DNA from: a virus
Direction: 5' to 3' (one strand)
DNA length: 23,387 bases
Virus record (IMG/VR): IMGVR_UViG_3300024264_000175
Span: 1-23,387 of that record
Position 1 is the first letter of the stretch. Every line of letters starts with the position of its first letter. The notes beneath the pieces are model-generated. The model ran no database searches. It saw only the letters and a list, made by a program, of their open reading frames with translations, and had not been told where the DNA came from. Positions 1-7,211 of this stretch are shown piece after piece. The position numbers and the translations under genes are program-made.

Positions 1-1
1 G

Positions 2-430
2 ACAGGGAGTGTTACATTTGGTAATATAAGTCCTTCAGCAGTAACAACAACAGGTAATGTAGGTATTCAAGACACTAATCCACCACAAAAACTTCATATA
101 GACGAAGTAGCTGGTATGGATGTAGGCACAGGAACTTCTTCAGCAACAGCACAATTTACACTAGACACTTTTGCAGCAGCTACATTTAGAACTGCTAAGT
201 ACTTAGTACAAGTACATAATACAACAGACACAGATTTTCAAGCAATAGAAATTTTATTATTCCATGATGGTACAGATGTATACTTAACACAGTACGCATC
301 TATATTTGAAAATGGAGCACAGGCAGCATTTGATGCAGACTTAGTATCAGGTAATATAAGGTTAAGAGTAACGCCAGCAAGTACAGATAGTATGGCATTT
401 AAATTTATAAGGACAACAATAGAGGTATAA
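2..430 (+). CDS. C-terminal part of a virion (tail fibre/appendage-type) protein, truncated at the window edge
   Basis: The reading frame is open from base 2, so the gene starts outside the window; 142 residues are visible. An in-frame ATG at 116 exists, but the open codons before it encode a plausible continuation. That upstream part contains GNVGIQDTNPPQKLHI, which resembles the 'VGIGTTNPxxKLHV' motif common in phage tail fibres and S74-peptidase-bearing appendages. The rest is Thr/Ala-rich with alternating hydrophobic residues, as expected of a beta-rich structural domain, and shows no enzymatic motif. The stop at 428-430 lies one base before the ATG of the next small appendage-type gene, suggesting one structural operon. 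The virion role is inferred from the motif and the neighbours. Confidence 0.6.
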   Translation, partial: TGSVTFGNISPSAVTTTGNVGIQDTNPPQKLHIDEVAGMDVGTGTSSATAQFTLDTFAAATFRTAKYLVQVHNTTDTDFQAIEILLFHDGTDVYLTQYASIFENGAQAAFDADLVSGNIRLRVTPASTDSMAFKFIRTTIEV

Positions 431-431
431 C

Positions 432-653
432 ATGGGACAAAAATTAGACTTTAATATCGAGGACGCAGGATTAAAAATTGATGGTACTGATGTAATTGAT
501 GCTAGTAGAAACTTTGAGGGAGCAGTAGCGACAAATAAGATTGGTTCAGGAATCATAGCAAAAGCTAGATTGCCTTTTACAATAACAACAACAGCACCAA
601 CAAATACTACTGGAACGAGTGACGGTCATGTATGGTTTGTTTATTCGAGTTAA
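432..653 (+). CDS. Small 73-aa appendage-type structural protein
   Basis: The ATG at 432 is preceded by AGAGG at 421-425, a good ribosome binding site that overlaps the end of the upstream gene. The 73-residue product has no signal peptide, membrane segment or Cys. Its C-terminal third carries TTTAPTNTTGTSDGHVWFVY, which resembles the 'TISTSxPSGGSDGDxWF' segment found in many phage tail-fibre and neck-appendage proteins. Residues 10-30 (EDAGLKIDGTDVIDASRNFE) look like a short beta-rich head domain. It lies between two structural-type genes, with 3 bases before the next start. A small virion decoration or fibre-assembly protein is the best inference; no specific family is claimed. Confidence 0.55.
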   Translation: MGQKLDFNIEDAGLKIDGTDVIDASRNFEGAVATNKIGSGIIAKARLPFTITTTAPTNTTGTSDGHVWFVYSS

Positions 654-656
654 GAT

Positions 657-3600
657 ATGGCAATATATGTTAATGACAGTGGTACACTACGTCAGATATC
701 CTTCCTTGCAGTCAATGATGGCGGAACAATACGAAGGGTCAATGAAGTATATGTAAATGATAACAGTAATTTAGCTGGCCCATTCTCTGCGGTTCATGAA
801 ACTGCTAGAAACACAGCAACTGTTAGAACTACAAACACAAATGACATTGTTACAACATTCAATACAACTACAGCTTTTGATACAGACGTAGCTACAGTAT
901 CGGGGTATAATACAAGCAGAGTAACAGAGTTTAATACATCTAGAAGTACTGAAACTAATTTAGTAACTACATTTGCAACTACTACCGTTTTTGCTACAAC
1001 AGTAAATACAACTACTGATTTTACTACTACCACTGCTTTCAATACAACCACAACGTTTAACACAACAATTACTACTGTTACAGATTTTACAACTACAACG
1101 CAGTTTAATACAACAACAACGTTTAATACAAACACAACTACAACTACTGATTTTACTACTACCACTGCGTTTAATACAACCACAACATTTAACACAACAA
1201 TTGCAACCACTACAGTATTTAGTACTGTTACTGCTTTTAATACTACTACAACGTATAATACTACACAGGGTACAACTACAGCATTTAATACAACTACTAC
1301 TTTTACCACAACTACAACATTTGATACTAATACTAGTACAACTACAGCGTTTAATACAACTACTACTTTTACCACAACAACAACATTTAATACAAGTAAA
1401 AGCACAACTACAGCATTTAATACAACTACTACTTTTGAAACTACAACAGTATTTGAGACTAGTTTAAGTACAACTACAGCGTATAATACAACCACTACCT
1501 TTAGTACAACGACAACGTTTAATACAACACTTACGACTACAACTGATTTTACTACTACTACAACATTTGAGACTAATTTAACTACAACAACTGCGTATGA
1601 AACTACTACTACTTTTACAACATTCTTTGATACAGTAATATCTACAAGTAGACTTAGTGAGTTTACTAACAATACAGCTTTTGCTACAACAAGAACAACA
1701 ACATTTGGTACTGTTACTGCTTATGCAGATAACACTTCATTTGCTACAACAAGAACAACAACATTCGGTACTGTCACTGCTTATGCAGACAATACATCAT
1801 TTGCCACAACGAGAACAACAACATTTGGTACTGTTACTGCTTATGCAGACAACACATCATTTGCTACTACAAGAGATACAACGTATGATACTGTATCTAC
1901 TTTCGTAGTAAGTACAAGTTATAATACTACTCAAAATACTAATACGAGTAGAAACACTGCATTGGCAGCTGTAAATACTAATTATACTACTACTCAAAAT
2001 ACTAATACAAGTAGGAATACTGCGCTGGCCGCTGTAAATACTTCATATGATACTACTCAAAGTACTAATACTGTAAGAAACACTGCGTTAGCTGCTGTAA
2101 ATACTTCATATAATACTACTCAAAGTACAAATACTTCTAGAAACACTGCGCTGGCCGCTGTAAATACTACATATGATACTACTCAAAGTACAAATACGAG
2201 TAGAAACACTGCGTTAGCTGCTGTAAATACATCATATACTACTACTCAAAGTACAAATACGAGTAGAAACACTGCATTGGCAGCTGTAAATACTAATACT
2301 GTAAGAAACACAAATACATCAAGAAGTACAAGCTTCACGAATAGTACATCTTACAATACAGCTTTTGCTACTAATACGTCAAGAAGTACAGGGTTTACTA
2401 ATAGTACATCTTACAATACAGCTTTTGCTACTAATACATCAAGAAGTACAGGGTTTACAAATAGTACATCTTACAATACAGCTTTCGCTACTAATACATC
2501 AAGAACATCAACGTTTACAAACAGCACAACAAGAAATACATCGTTTGGAACAAATACATCATACGCAACTTCATTTGCTACTAATACAGCTAGAGCTACA
2601 GGTTTTACTGCAAACACAAGTAGAAACACTAATACAGCTAGAGGCACAAATACTTCTAGAAGTACTGGCTTTACAAATAACACCTCTAGAGTAACAACCT
2701 TTGCAGCTAATACAGGCTTTACGAACAATACCACAAGAGGTACAAATACATCAAGAAGTACAGGATTTACAAATAATACTAACACTGCGAGAACAACAGC
2801 ATACACAGATAATACAGGATTTACAAATAACACCGCTAGAAATACAAATACTGCGAGAAATACTAATACTGTAAGAGCAAGTGGTTCATTTGCCTCTACA
2901 TCTTTTTTAACAAATACTGCAAGAACAACAACAACTGCTTTTACCTACACTTACTTTAGTTATAGTGGTGGTTATGTACAGGTAGTTGCGGAGTCTACTA
3001 CTTACCCAGTAAGTAATACTGATACAGCATTCCAGAACAATACTTCTAGAAACACAAACACAAGTTGGAATACTGGTTTTACAAACAGTACAGGGTTTAC
3101 AAATAGTACATCATTTGCTACTAACACAGCAAGAGGTACAAATACGTCAAGAAGTACAGGGTTTACTAATAGTACAAATACTGCAAGAACAACAACATAC
3201 ACAGATAATACATCATTTGCTACTAATACAGCTAGAGGTACAAATACTTCTAGAAGTACATCATTTGCTACTAACACAGCAAGAACAACAGCATACACAG
3301 ATAATACAGGCTTTACTAATGCAACTTCATTTGGAACTAATACATCAAGAAGTACATCATTTACAAATAATACAACAAGACAAACAGAAGATTTAGCAGC
3401 TACAACAAGAAGTACAGCTTATAATACTGCTACAAGTAGACTAACTGCGTATACAGATAATACAACTAGGGGTACAACAAGAAATACAAACACTGCGAGA
3501 ACAACAGCATACACAGATAATACCTCTCAAGCTACAACAAGAAATACTGCTACAAGTAGAATATCAACATACACAGATAATACTTCTCAAGCTACAACAA

Positions 3601-5234
3601 GAAATACTAACACAGCAAGAGTAACAGCATACGTAGATAGTACAGGATTTACAAACTCAACAAATACAAGTAGATTAACTGGTTATGTAGATAATACATC
3701 ATTTGCTACAACAAGAAGTACCAATACGAGTATAACAACAACCTTTGCAGCTAATACATCATTTGCTACAAGTAGAAGTACCAACACAAGTATAACAACA
3801 ACCTTTGCAGCTAATACATCATTTGCTACAACAAGAAATACCAATACGAGTATAAGTACAGGGTTTACAAATAATACATCATTTGCTACAACAAGAAGTA
3901 CAAATACGAGTATAACAACATCTTATGTAGATGCCACAGCATTTACTACAAATAGAAGTACTAATACAAGTATAACAACCTCTTATGTAGATGCTACATC
4001 ATTTACCACTACACGAAATACTAATACAAGTAGAGGAACAGGTACAACTCAATCAACTAGTTATACTACTACACAGAGTACTAATACAAGTAGAACAAGT
4101 AATACTGCACAGTCAACCAGTTATACTACTACACAGAGTACTAATACAAGTAGAACAAGTAATACTGCACAGTCAACCAGTTATACTACTACACAAAGTA
4201 CTAATACAAGTAGAACAAGTAATACTGCACAGTCAACCAGTTATACTACGTCACAAACTACTAATACTAGCAGAACTACTACGTTTGAAACAGCGTATCA
4301 AACTTCTAGGTTATCCTCAAGAAGTACAGGTACAAGCAGAGCTACAACTACAATATTTAACACAGCTAGAGGAACTGTTACAGACAGAGGTACAACCACA
4401 ACATTTAATACTACTAGACTATCAGATACAACAAGAACAACTGGAACAAGCAGAGCAACAGACACAACATTTAATACTTCCAGAGTATCAGATACAACAA
4501 GAGCAACAGAAACTAGTAGAGCTACAAGTACAGTATTTAATACAACAAGAGCAACAGATACAACAAGAGCAACTATTACAAGTAGAGCAACTACAACAAC
4601 ATATGCTACTACTCAAGGAACTCTTACAACTAGAAGCACAGGTACAAGTAAAAGTACTACAACTACGTTCAATACTAATACTACGACAGGTACAAGTAAA
4701 AATACACTTACTTCAAAAAGTACAATATCTACATTCAATACTTCTAGATTATCAGAAACAACTAGGGGTACAGTTACAGTCAGAGATACAGTCTCTACAT
4801 TTGAGACGTCTAGAGCATCCCTCACAAGTAGAGGAACCGTTACTTCACAGAATACAGTATCTACCTTTAATACATCAAGAGCTTCGTTAACAAGTAGAGG
4901 TACAGAAACTAGTAGAAGTACTACATCTACATTCAATACTTCAAGGACTACAGACACGACTAGAACTACTGTATTTGCAACTTCAACAGTATTTAATACA
5001 ACTAGAACTACAACGTATCCAACAGGTAGAACTACTACCACTACGATTGAAACAAGTAGACTATCAGATACAACTAGAACAACGACACCTACAACTACAA
5101 CTACTTTTGATACTTCAACTGTAGTATTTGAAAGAATTACTGCATCAGCAGCTGGAACAATCTTCGACACCGAAGTATCTAGTGCAGATGCGTTTAGCGC
5201 GTCCTACTGGGATGGTAATCAGTGGACAGAATAA
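657..5234 (+). CDS. Giant 1525-aa Thr/Asn/Ser/Arg-rich tandem-repeat protein, probable fibrous virion protein
   Basis: One uninterrupted frame. Residues 1-45 form a head with three related strands (YVNDSGT, AVNDGGT, YVNDNSN), a pattern seen in marine phage structural proteins. The body is almost wholly repeats: 22-residue units with aromatics at positions 0, 6 and 12 (nt 1020-1547), 20-residue units (1680-1919), 21-residue units (1920-2297), more 20-residue units, then 22-residue units with one aromatic and three Arg at six-residue steps (4404-4931). One non-repetitive island sits at residues 761-785. The last ~35 residues (to DGNQWTE) are non-repetitive and may be a tip or trimerisation segment. 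No Cys, transmembrane helix or catalytic motif is evident. Thr or Ser on alternate positions suggests stacked beta-strands. A long tail fibre or whisker is the likely role, inferred from the structural neighbours and fibrous composition; an adhesin-like or scaffold role is not excluded. Synonymous codon variation between copies indicates selection on the amino-acid pattern. Confidence 0.7.
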   Translation: MAIYVNDSGTLRQISFLAVNDGGTIRRVNEVYVNDNSNLAGPFSAVHETARNTATVRTTNTNDIVTTFNTTTAFDTDVATVSGYNTSRVTEFNTSRSTETNLVTTFATTTVFATTVNTTTDFTTTTAFNTTTTFNTTITTVTDFTTTTQFNTTTTFNTNTTTTTDFTTTTAFNTTTTFNTTIATTTVFSTVTAFNTTTTYNTTQGTTTAFNTTTTFTTTTTFDTNTSTTTAFNTTTTFTTTTTFNTSKSTTTAFNTTTTFETTTVFETSLSTTTAYNTTTTFSTTTTFNTTLTTTTDFTTTTTFETNLTTTTAYETTTTFTTFFDTVISTSRLSEFTNNTAFATTRTTTFGTVTAYADNTSFATTRTTTFGTVTAYADNTSFATTRTTTFGTVTAYADNTSFATTRDTTYDTVSTFVVSTSYNTTQNTNTSRNTALAAVNTNYTTTQNTNTSRNTALAAVNTSYDTTQSTNTVRNTALAAVNTSYNTTQSTNTSRNTALAAVNTTYDTTQSTNTSRNTALAAVNTSYTTTQSTNTSRNTALAAVNTNTVRNTNTSRSTSFTNSTSYNTAFATNTSRSTGFTNSTSYNTAFATNTSRSTGFTNSTSYNTAFATNTSRTSTFTNSTTRNTSFGTNTSYATSFATNTARATGFTANTSRNTNTARGTNTSRSTGFTNNTSRVTTFAANTGFTNNTTRGTNTSRSTGFTNNTNTARTTAYTDNTGFTNNTARNTNTARNTNTVRASGSFASTSFLTNTARTTTTAFTYTYFSYSGGYVQVVAESTTYPVSNTDTAFQNNTSRNTNTSWNTGFTNSTGFTNSTSFATNTARGTNTSRSTGFTNSTNTARTTTYTDNTSFATNTARGTNTSRSTSFATNTARTTAYTDNTGFTNATSFGTNTSRSTSFTNNTTRQTEDLAATTRSTAYNTATSRLTAYTDNTTRGTTRNTNTARTTAYTDNTSQATTRNTATSRISTYTDNTSQATTRNTNTARVTAYVDSTGFTNSTNTSRLTGYVDNTSFATTRSTNTSITTTFAANTSFATSRSTNTSITTTFAANTSFATTRNTNTSISTGFTNNTSFATTRSTNTSITTSYVDATAFTTNRSTNTSITTSYVDATSFTTTRNTNTSRGTGTTQSTSYTTTQSTNTSRTSNTAQSTSYTTTQSTNTSRTSNTAQSTSYTTTQSTNTSRTSNTAQSTSYTTSQTTNTSRTTTFETAYQTSRLSSRSTGTSRATTTIFNTARGTVTDRGTTTTFNTTRLSDTTRTTGTSRATDTTFNTSRVSDTTRATETSRATSTVFNTTRATDTTRATITSRATTTTYATTQGTLTTRSTGTSKSTTTTFNTNTTTGTSKNTLTSKSTISTFNTSRLSETTRGTVTVRDTVSTFETSRASLTSRGTVTSQNTVSTFNTSRASLTSRGTETSRSTTSTFNTSRTTDTTRTTVFATSTVFNTTRTTTYPTGRTTTTTIETSRLSDTTRTTTPTTTTTFDTSTVVFERITASAAGTIFDTEVSSADAFSASYWDGNQWTE
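1020..1547 (+). repeat. 66-bp tandem array, 8 copies (22-aa unit, F-x5-F-x5-F-x9)
   Basis: Phe/Tyr codons that open each unit fall at 1020, 1086, 1152, 1218, 1284, 1350, 1416, 1482 and 1548, exactly 66 bp apart. Within units, aromatics recur at offsets 6 and 12, with Thr filling most other positions (for example FNTTTTFTTTTTFDTNTSTT). The copies differ by synonymous changes, so the array is old or kept by selection on the protein. After 1548 the register breaks because one six-residue sub-unit is missing. Confidence 0.9.
1680..1919 (+). repeat. 60-bp tandem array, 4 copies (20-aa unit)
   Basis: Units start at 1680, 1740, 1800 and 1860. The first three encode FATTRTTTFGTVTAYADNTS with only a few base differences; the fourth is diverged (FATTRDTTYDTVSTF...). 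The array ends exactly where the next, 63-bp, array begins. Confidence 0.9.
1920..2297 (+). repeat. 63-bp tandem array, 6 copies (21-aa unit)
   Basis: Units start at 1920, 1983, 2046, 2109, 2172 and 2235 and encode variants of YxTTQxTNTSRNTALAAVNT. The core NTALAAVNT is the most hydrophobic part of the whole repeat body. Codons for the same residues vary between copies (gca/gcg, ttg/ctg/tta), showing divergence after duplication. Confidence 0.9.
2313..2492 (+). repeat. 60-bp tandem array, 3 copies (20-aa unit)
   Basis: Units start at 2313, 2373 and 2433 and encode NTSRSTxFTNSTSYNTAFAT. Units 2 and 3 differ by only a few bases. Degenerate relatives (NTSR, NTAR, GFTNNT) continue irregularly to about 3680. 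Confidence 0.85.
3702..4001 (+). repeat. 60-bp tandem array, 5 copies (20-aa unit)
   Basis: Units start at 3702, 3762, 3822, 3882 and 3942, each encoding a variant of FATTRSTNTSITTTFAANTS. The second half of the unit alternates between TFAANTS, GFTNNTS and SYVDATS types, so it is a mosaic rather than a simple expansion. Confidence 0.85.
4050..4259 (+). repeat. 60-bp tandem array, 3 full copies plus a partial one, nearly identical in DNA
   Basis: Units start at 4050, 4110, 4170 and 4230 and encode QSTSYTTTQSTNTSRTSNTA. Bases 4081-4140 and 4141-4200 differ at one position only, and the first 49 bases of 4201-4260 match as well. This is the least diverged and presumably youngest duplication in the gene. 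Confidence 0.9.
4404..4931 (+). repeat. 66-bp tandem array, 8 copies (22-aa unit, aromatic plus three Arg/Lys at six-residue steps)
   Basis: Aromatic codons fall at 4404, 4470, 4536, 4602, 4668, 4734, 4800, 4866 and 4932, exactly 66 bp apart. The typical unit is FNTSRVSDTTRATETSRATS: aromatic at 0, then Arg (or Lys, Gln or Thr) at 4, 10 and 16. Thr or Ser occupies most other even positions. It has the same period and copy number as the array at 1020-1547 but different side-chain chemistry. Confidence 0.9.
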
Positions 5235-5255
5235 TAACTAACCAAAGGAAAAACA

Positions 5256-5423
5256 ATGAAATTACAAGATAAGGATATTACTCCTAGATTTGTTAATGAT
5301 AAATTAGAAAGCTTAGGACAAGCTCTTTTTGACTCAATACATCAATTTGAAGAAAGATTAAAAGAACAAGAGGTACATATAGTAGACCTTAAAAAACAAA
5401 TTAGAGATTTAAAAAATGGGTAA
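5256..5423 (+). CDS. Small 55-aa coiled-coil protein
   Basis: The ATG at 5256 follows AAAGGA (5244-5249) at good spacing, 21 bases after the repeat-protein stop. The product is 55 residues, charged, without Cys, Trp or a membrane segment. Residues 13-54 have a heptad-like pattern of hydrophobics (L17, L20, L24, I28, F31, L35, V40, V43, L45, I49, L52) typical of a short coiled coil. Its stop (5421-5423) overlaps the start of the next gene by 8 bases, implying translational coupling. It could be a small virion or fibre-assembly (chaperone-like) protein; no family is recognised. The evidence for it being real is the ribosome binding site, the perfect fit between neighbours and the protein-like composition. 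Confidence 0.65.
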   Translation: MKLQDKDITPRFVNDKLESLGQALFDSIHQFEERLKEQEVHIVDLKKQIRDLKNG

Positions 5424-6294
5424 ATTAGTCCCTCTCTCTAATGTAGAGGAGTTAGGAGATTTTAGTACTCATATATACAAGTCAGGATCTTGCACTAGAC
5501 CTAAAGAAGATTTAGATGAGTTATCTAGAATGAAGAAAGAATTAATACCCGAACAACGAGAAGGTATTAATTTTGATTATGATTTGTGGTTTAACACTAA
5601 CGAAATAAGAACTATTAGAAGTTGGTTATATACAGATTTTTTGGGTGCAGGTATATATCTAAGAGTAAATTCTGTACTCATAAATGATAAATTGATGCGT
5701 GTAATTGCCGATTCAGATATAGAAATAGATACTGCTAGAATAGATAAGATTAAAAATAATTTAAGAAATAAATATCATTTAAAATATACTGAAGAAGAAT
5801 ATGATAAAGTTGTATTTCCTCCAGGAACAAACTTACTAACTAAACCAACTTGTGTACATTGGGGTAGAATAAAACAATGTGTAGACGAGGGGTATGTAAT
5901 AAAACCACATCCAATTACCACTGATTTAATGGTTGCTAAATTTAAAAGAAAGTTCGGAAAAGATAAAGTTTTAGATAAAAGAAGTGGAGGCATGGAATTA
6001 CTTATGAAGTGTTCTAATGTAGCAACAATGCCTAATAGTGAAATGGGACTTATCGCACTCTTACTTAAGAAAAACTTAAGAATGATAAGCTACTCAAAAA
6101 AAGAAAGAGAAAAAAGTTTATTAACATATGAAAGTATTTATCATGCTTGTGGAAGTACAAATGGGTACAAAGCAATCGAAAAAATATTCTCAGCAAGGAA
6201 CTCAGGAATGATATTTTCATTCGATGAGGATGCACAACAAAGACTAGATTTATATATAAATAATTTTTGGGATTATAGGAAACATACAAAATGA
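5416..6294 (+). CDS. GT-B-type glycosyltransferase resembling capsule polysaccharide transferases
   Basis: The product is 292 residues. The C-terminal half looks like the nucleotide-sugar-binding Rossmann domain of GT-B surface-polysaccharide enzymes. VIKPHP at 161-166 matches the HP motif, and PNSEMGLIALLLKKN at 206-220 matches the 'S/N-S/T-x-G-x-x-AL' segment of KpsS/KpsC-like and CDP-glycerol-polymer transferases. VTCVHWGR-like sequence near 146-151 precedes these. No signal peptide or membrane helix is visible, so it would act in the cytoplasm. The donor may be a CMP- or CDP-linked sugar by analogy, which is inference. The start overlaps the upstream 55-aa gene by 8 bases, and its TGA overlaps the next ATG (ATGA), so three genes form one translational unit behind the fibre gene. 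The alternative is a generic phage glycosyltransferase of unknown donor. Confidence 0.55.
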   Translation: MGKLVPLSNVEELGDFSTHIYKSGSCTRPKEDLDELSRMKKELIPEQREGINFDYDLWFNTNEIRTIRSWLYTDFLGAGIYLRVNSVLINDKLMRVIADSDIEIDTARIDKIKNNLRNKYHLKYTEEEYDKVVFPPGTNLLTKPTCVHWGRIKQCVDEGYVIKPHPITTDLMVAKFKRKFGKDKVLDKRSGGMELLMKCSNVATMPNSEMGLIALLLKKNLRMISYSKKEREKSLLTYESIYHACGSTNGYKAIEKIFSARNSGMIFSFDEDAQQRLDLYINNFWDYRKHTK

Positions 6295-7211
6295 TTGAAT
6301 TAGTACATACATGGAAGCCAGAGTGGAGTTATTTTACTATCGCTTCTTTAATTGATAAAGACGAAGAATATCGTCTACATCTCTATGTGGAGGAAGAACA
6401 CTATGCCGACTTACCAATTAATTGGATATTTGACAATATTCCAAATGTAAGGATATATGAAGCATATTGGAAAAAAGATTATGCATCTAGAGCTATTCAA
6501 CATCTTAGATTACATTGGAAAGATAAAGGGTTACACAAAAGAATACTTTATGCAGGTGGCAATAGAATATTTTTAAAGAGTGGATGGGCAGATGAAATAC
6601 CAAAAGAATCTTTTTTCCAAACAAAACTATCTCACTTATCTAGAAAGAAAGTATTTGTTGGACACAAGCAATTTGCATCTTATTATGGAATACTAGATTT
6701 TGCTAAAGCAGACATGCCTGCAAACTGGGACACTGACTTTTTTATGTTGAATTACGACTTACTCAAAGATCTAAATGATAATGAATTATTTTATTCAAGA
6801 GGATTCTATAATGACTATGATAGCAGAGTACTAGCTACAACAAATCAGTTTTTCTTTACAAAATTACACGAAAAAGAACATGGAGTACTTCCTAGATATA
6901 TGAATGGTAAAAGTGACTTATTAATACAATGGGATGCACTACCGTCAAAAGAATATATAAATTATAATGTGATGCTAAGAAAATCGTGGAGTATAGCACT
7001 ACCGACAAAGTCACTATCAAATGGGTATGCTAAAGTAAGTACAGGAACTCAACTATCAACTCCTTGGGAGTTATATGCTCAACTTATACCTAAAATTCCA
7101 GTTAACTTTAGGAATGCACGAGTATGTGAAAACTTATCATATAAAACAAATAGACAAAAACAAACTGCAAGAAAATTAATAGAAGTTGGATATAGATTAG
7201 GAAAACTTTAA
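6291..7211 (+). CDS. Unassigned 306-aa protein, possibly a glycosyltransferase
   Basis: The ATG at 6291 lies in an ATGA overlap with the preceding glycosyltransferase. The opening residues (MIELVHTWKPEWSYFTIASL) followed by LHLYVEEE suggest an alpha/beta N-terminal fold. RILYAGGNRIFLKSGW at about 84-99 sits where GT-A enzymes have their 'LYLDxDxxFL' metal motif, but here no DxD is present, so a catalytic role is doubtful. It is rich in aromatic residues and Lys, has one Cys, and shows no signal peptide or membrane helix. Position suggests a part in the same glycan pathway, as enzyme or partner. The 3' end overlaps the opposing GT29 gene by 15 bases. It is best called hypothetical; the glycosyltransferase idea rests on context and weak fold resemblance. 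Confidence 0.5.
   Translation: MIELVHTWKPEWSYFTIASLIDKDEEYRLHLYVEEEHYADLPINWIFDNIPNVRIYEAYWKKDYASRAIQHLRLHWKDKGLHKRILYAGGNRIFLKSGWADEIPKESFFQTKLSHLSRKKVFVGHKQFASYYGILDFAKADMPANWDTDFFMLNYDLLKDLNDNELFYSRGFYNDYDSRVLATTNQFFFTKLHEKEHGVLPRYMNGKSDLLIQWDALPSKEYINYNVMLRKSWSIALPTKSLSNGYAKVSTGTQLSTPWELYAQLIPKIPVNFRNARVCENLSYKTNRQKQTARKLIEVGYRLGKL

Noticed and set aside
794-1672. Long minus-strand open frame (292 residues, mostly Val/Leu/Asn) opposite the repeat gene
   Set aside because: Its Val-rich content is the reverse complement of Thr and Asn codons in the repeats; low-complexity DNA lacks stops in several frames. The same applies to other open frames over 1200-5170.
1020-4931. CRISPR array or origin-like iterons
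   Set aside because: Repeats are contiguous, multiples of 3 bp, in frame in a long coding region and vary synonymously; there are no unique spacers or cas genes.
6255-6262. TATAAATA, identical to the T4 late-promoter box, 28 bases before ATG 6291
   Set aside because: It lies inside the end of an AT-rich gene, occurs alone, and is not found before the other plus-strand structural genes; chance is likely.
6291-7211. Firm assignment of the 306-aa protein as a GT8 enzyme
   Set aside because: The position expected for DxD reads AGGNR, so the metal-binding motif is absent; left unassigned.
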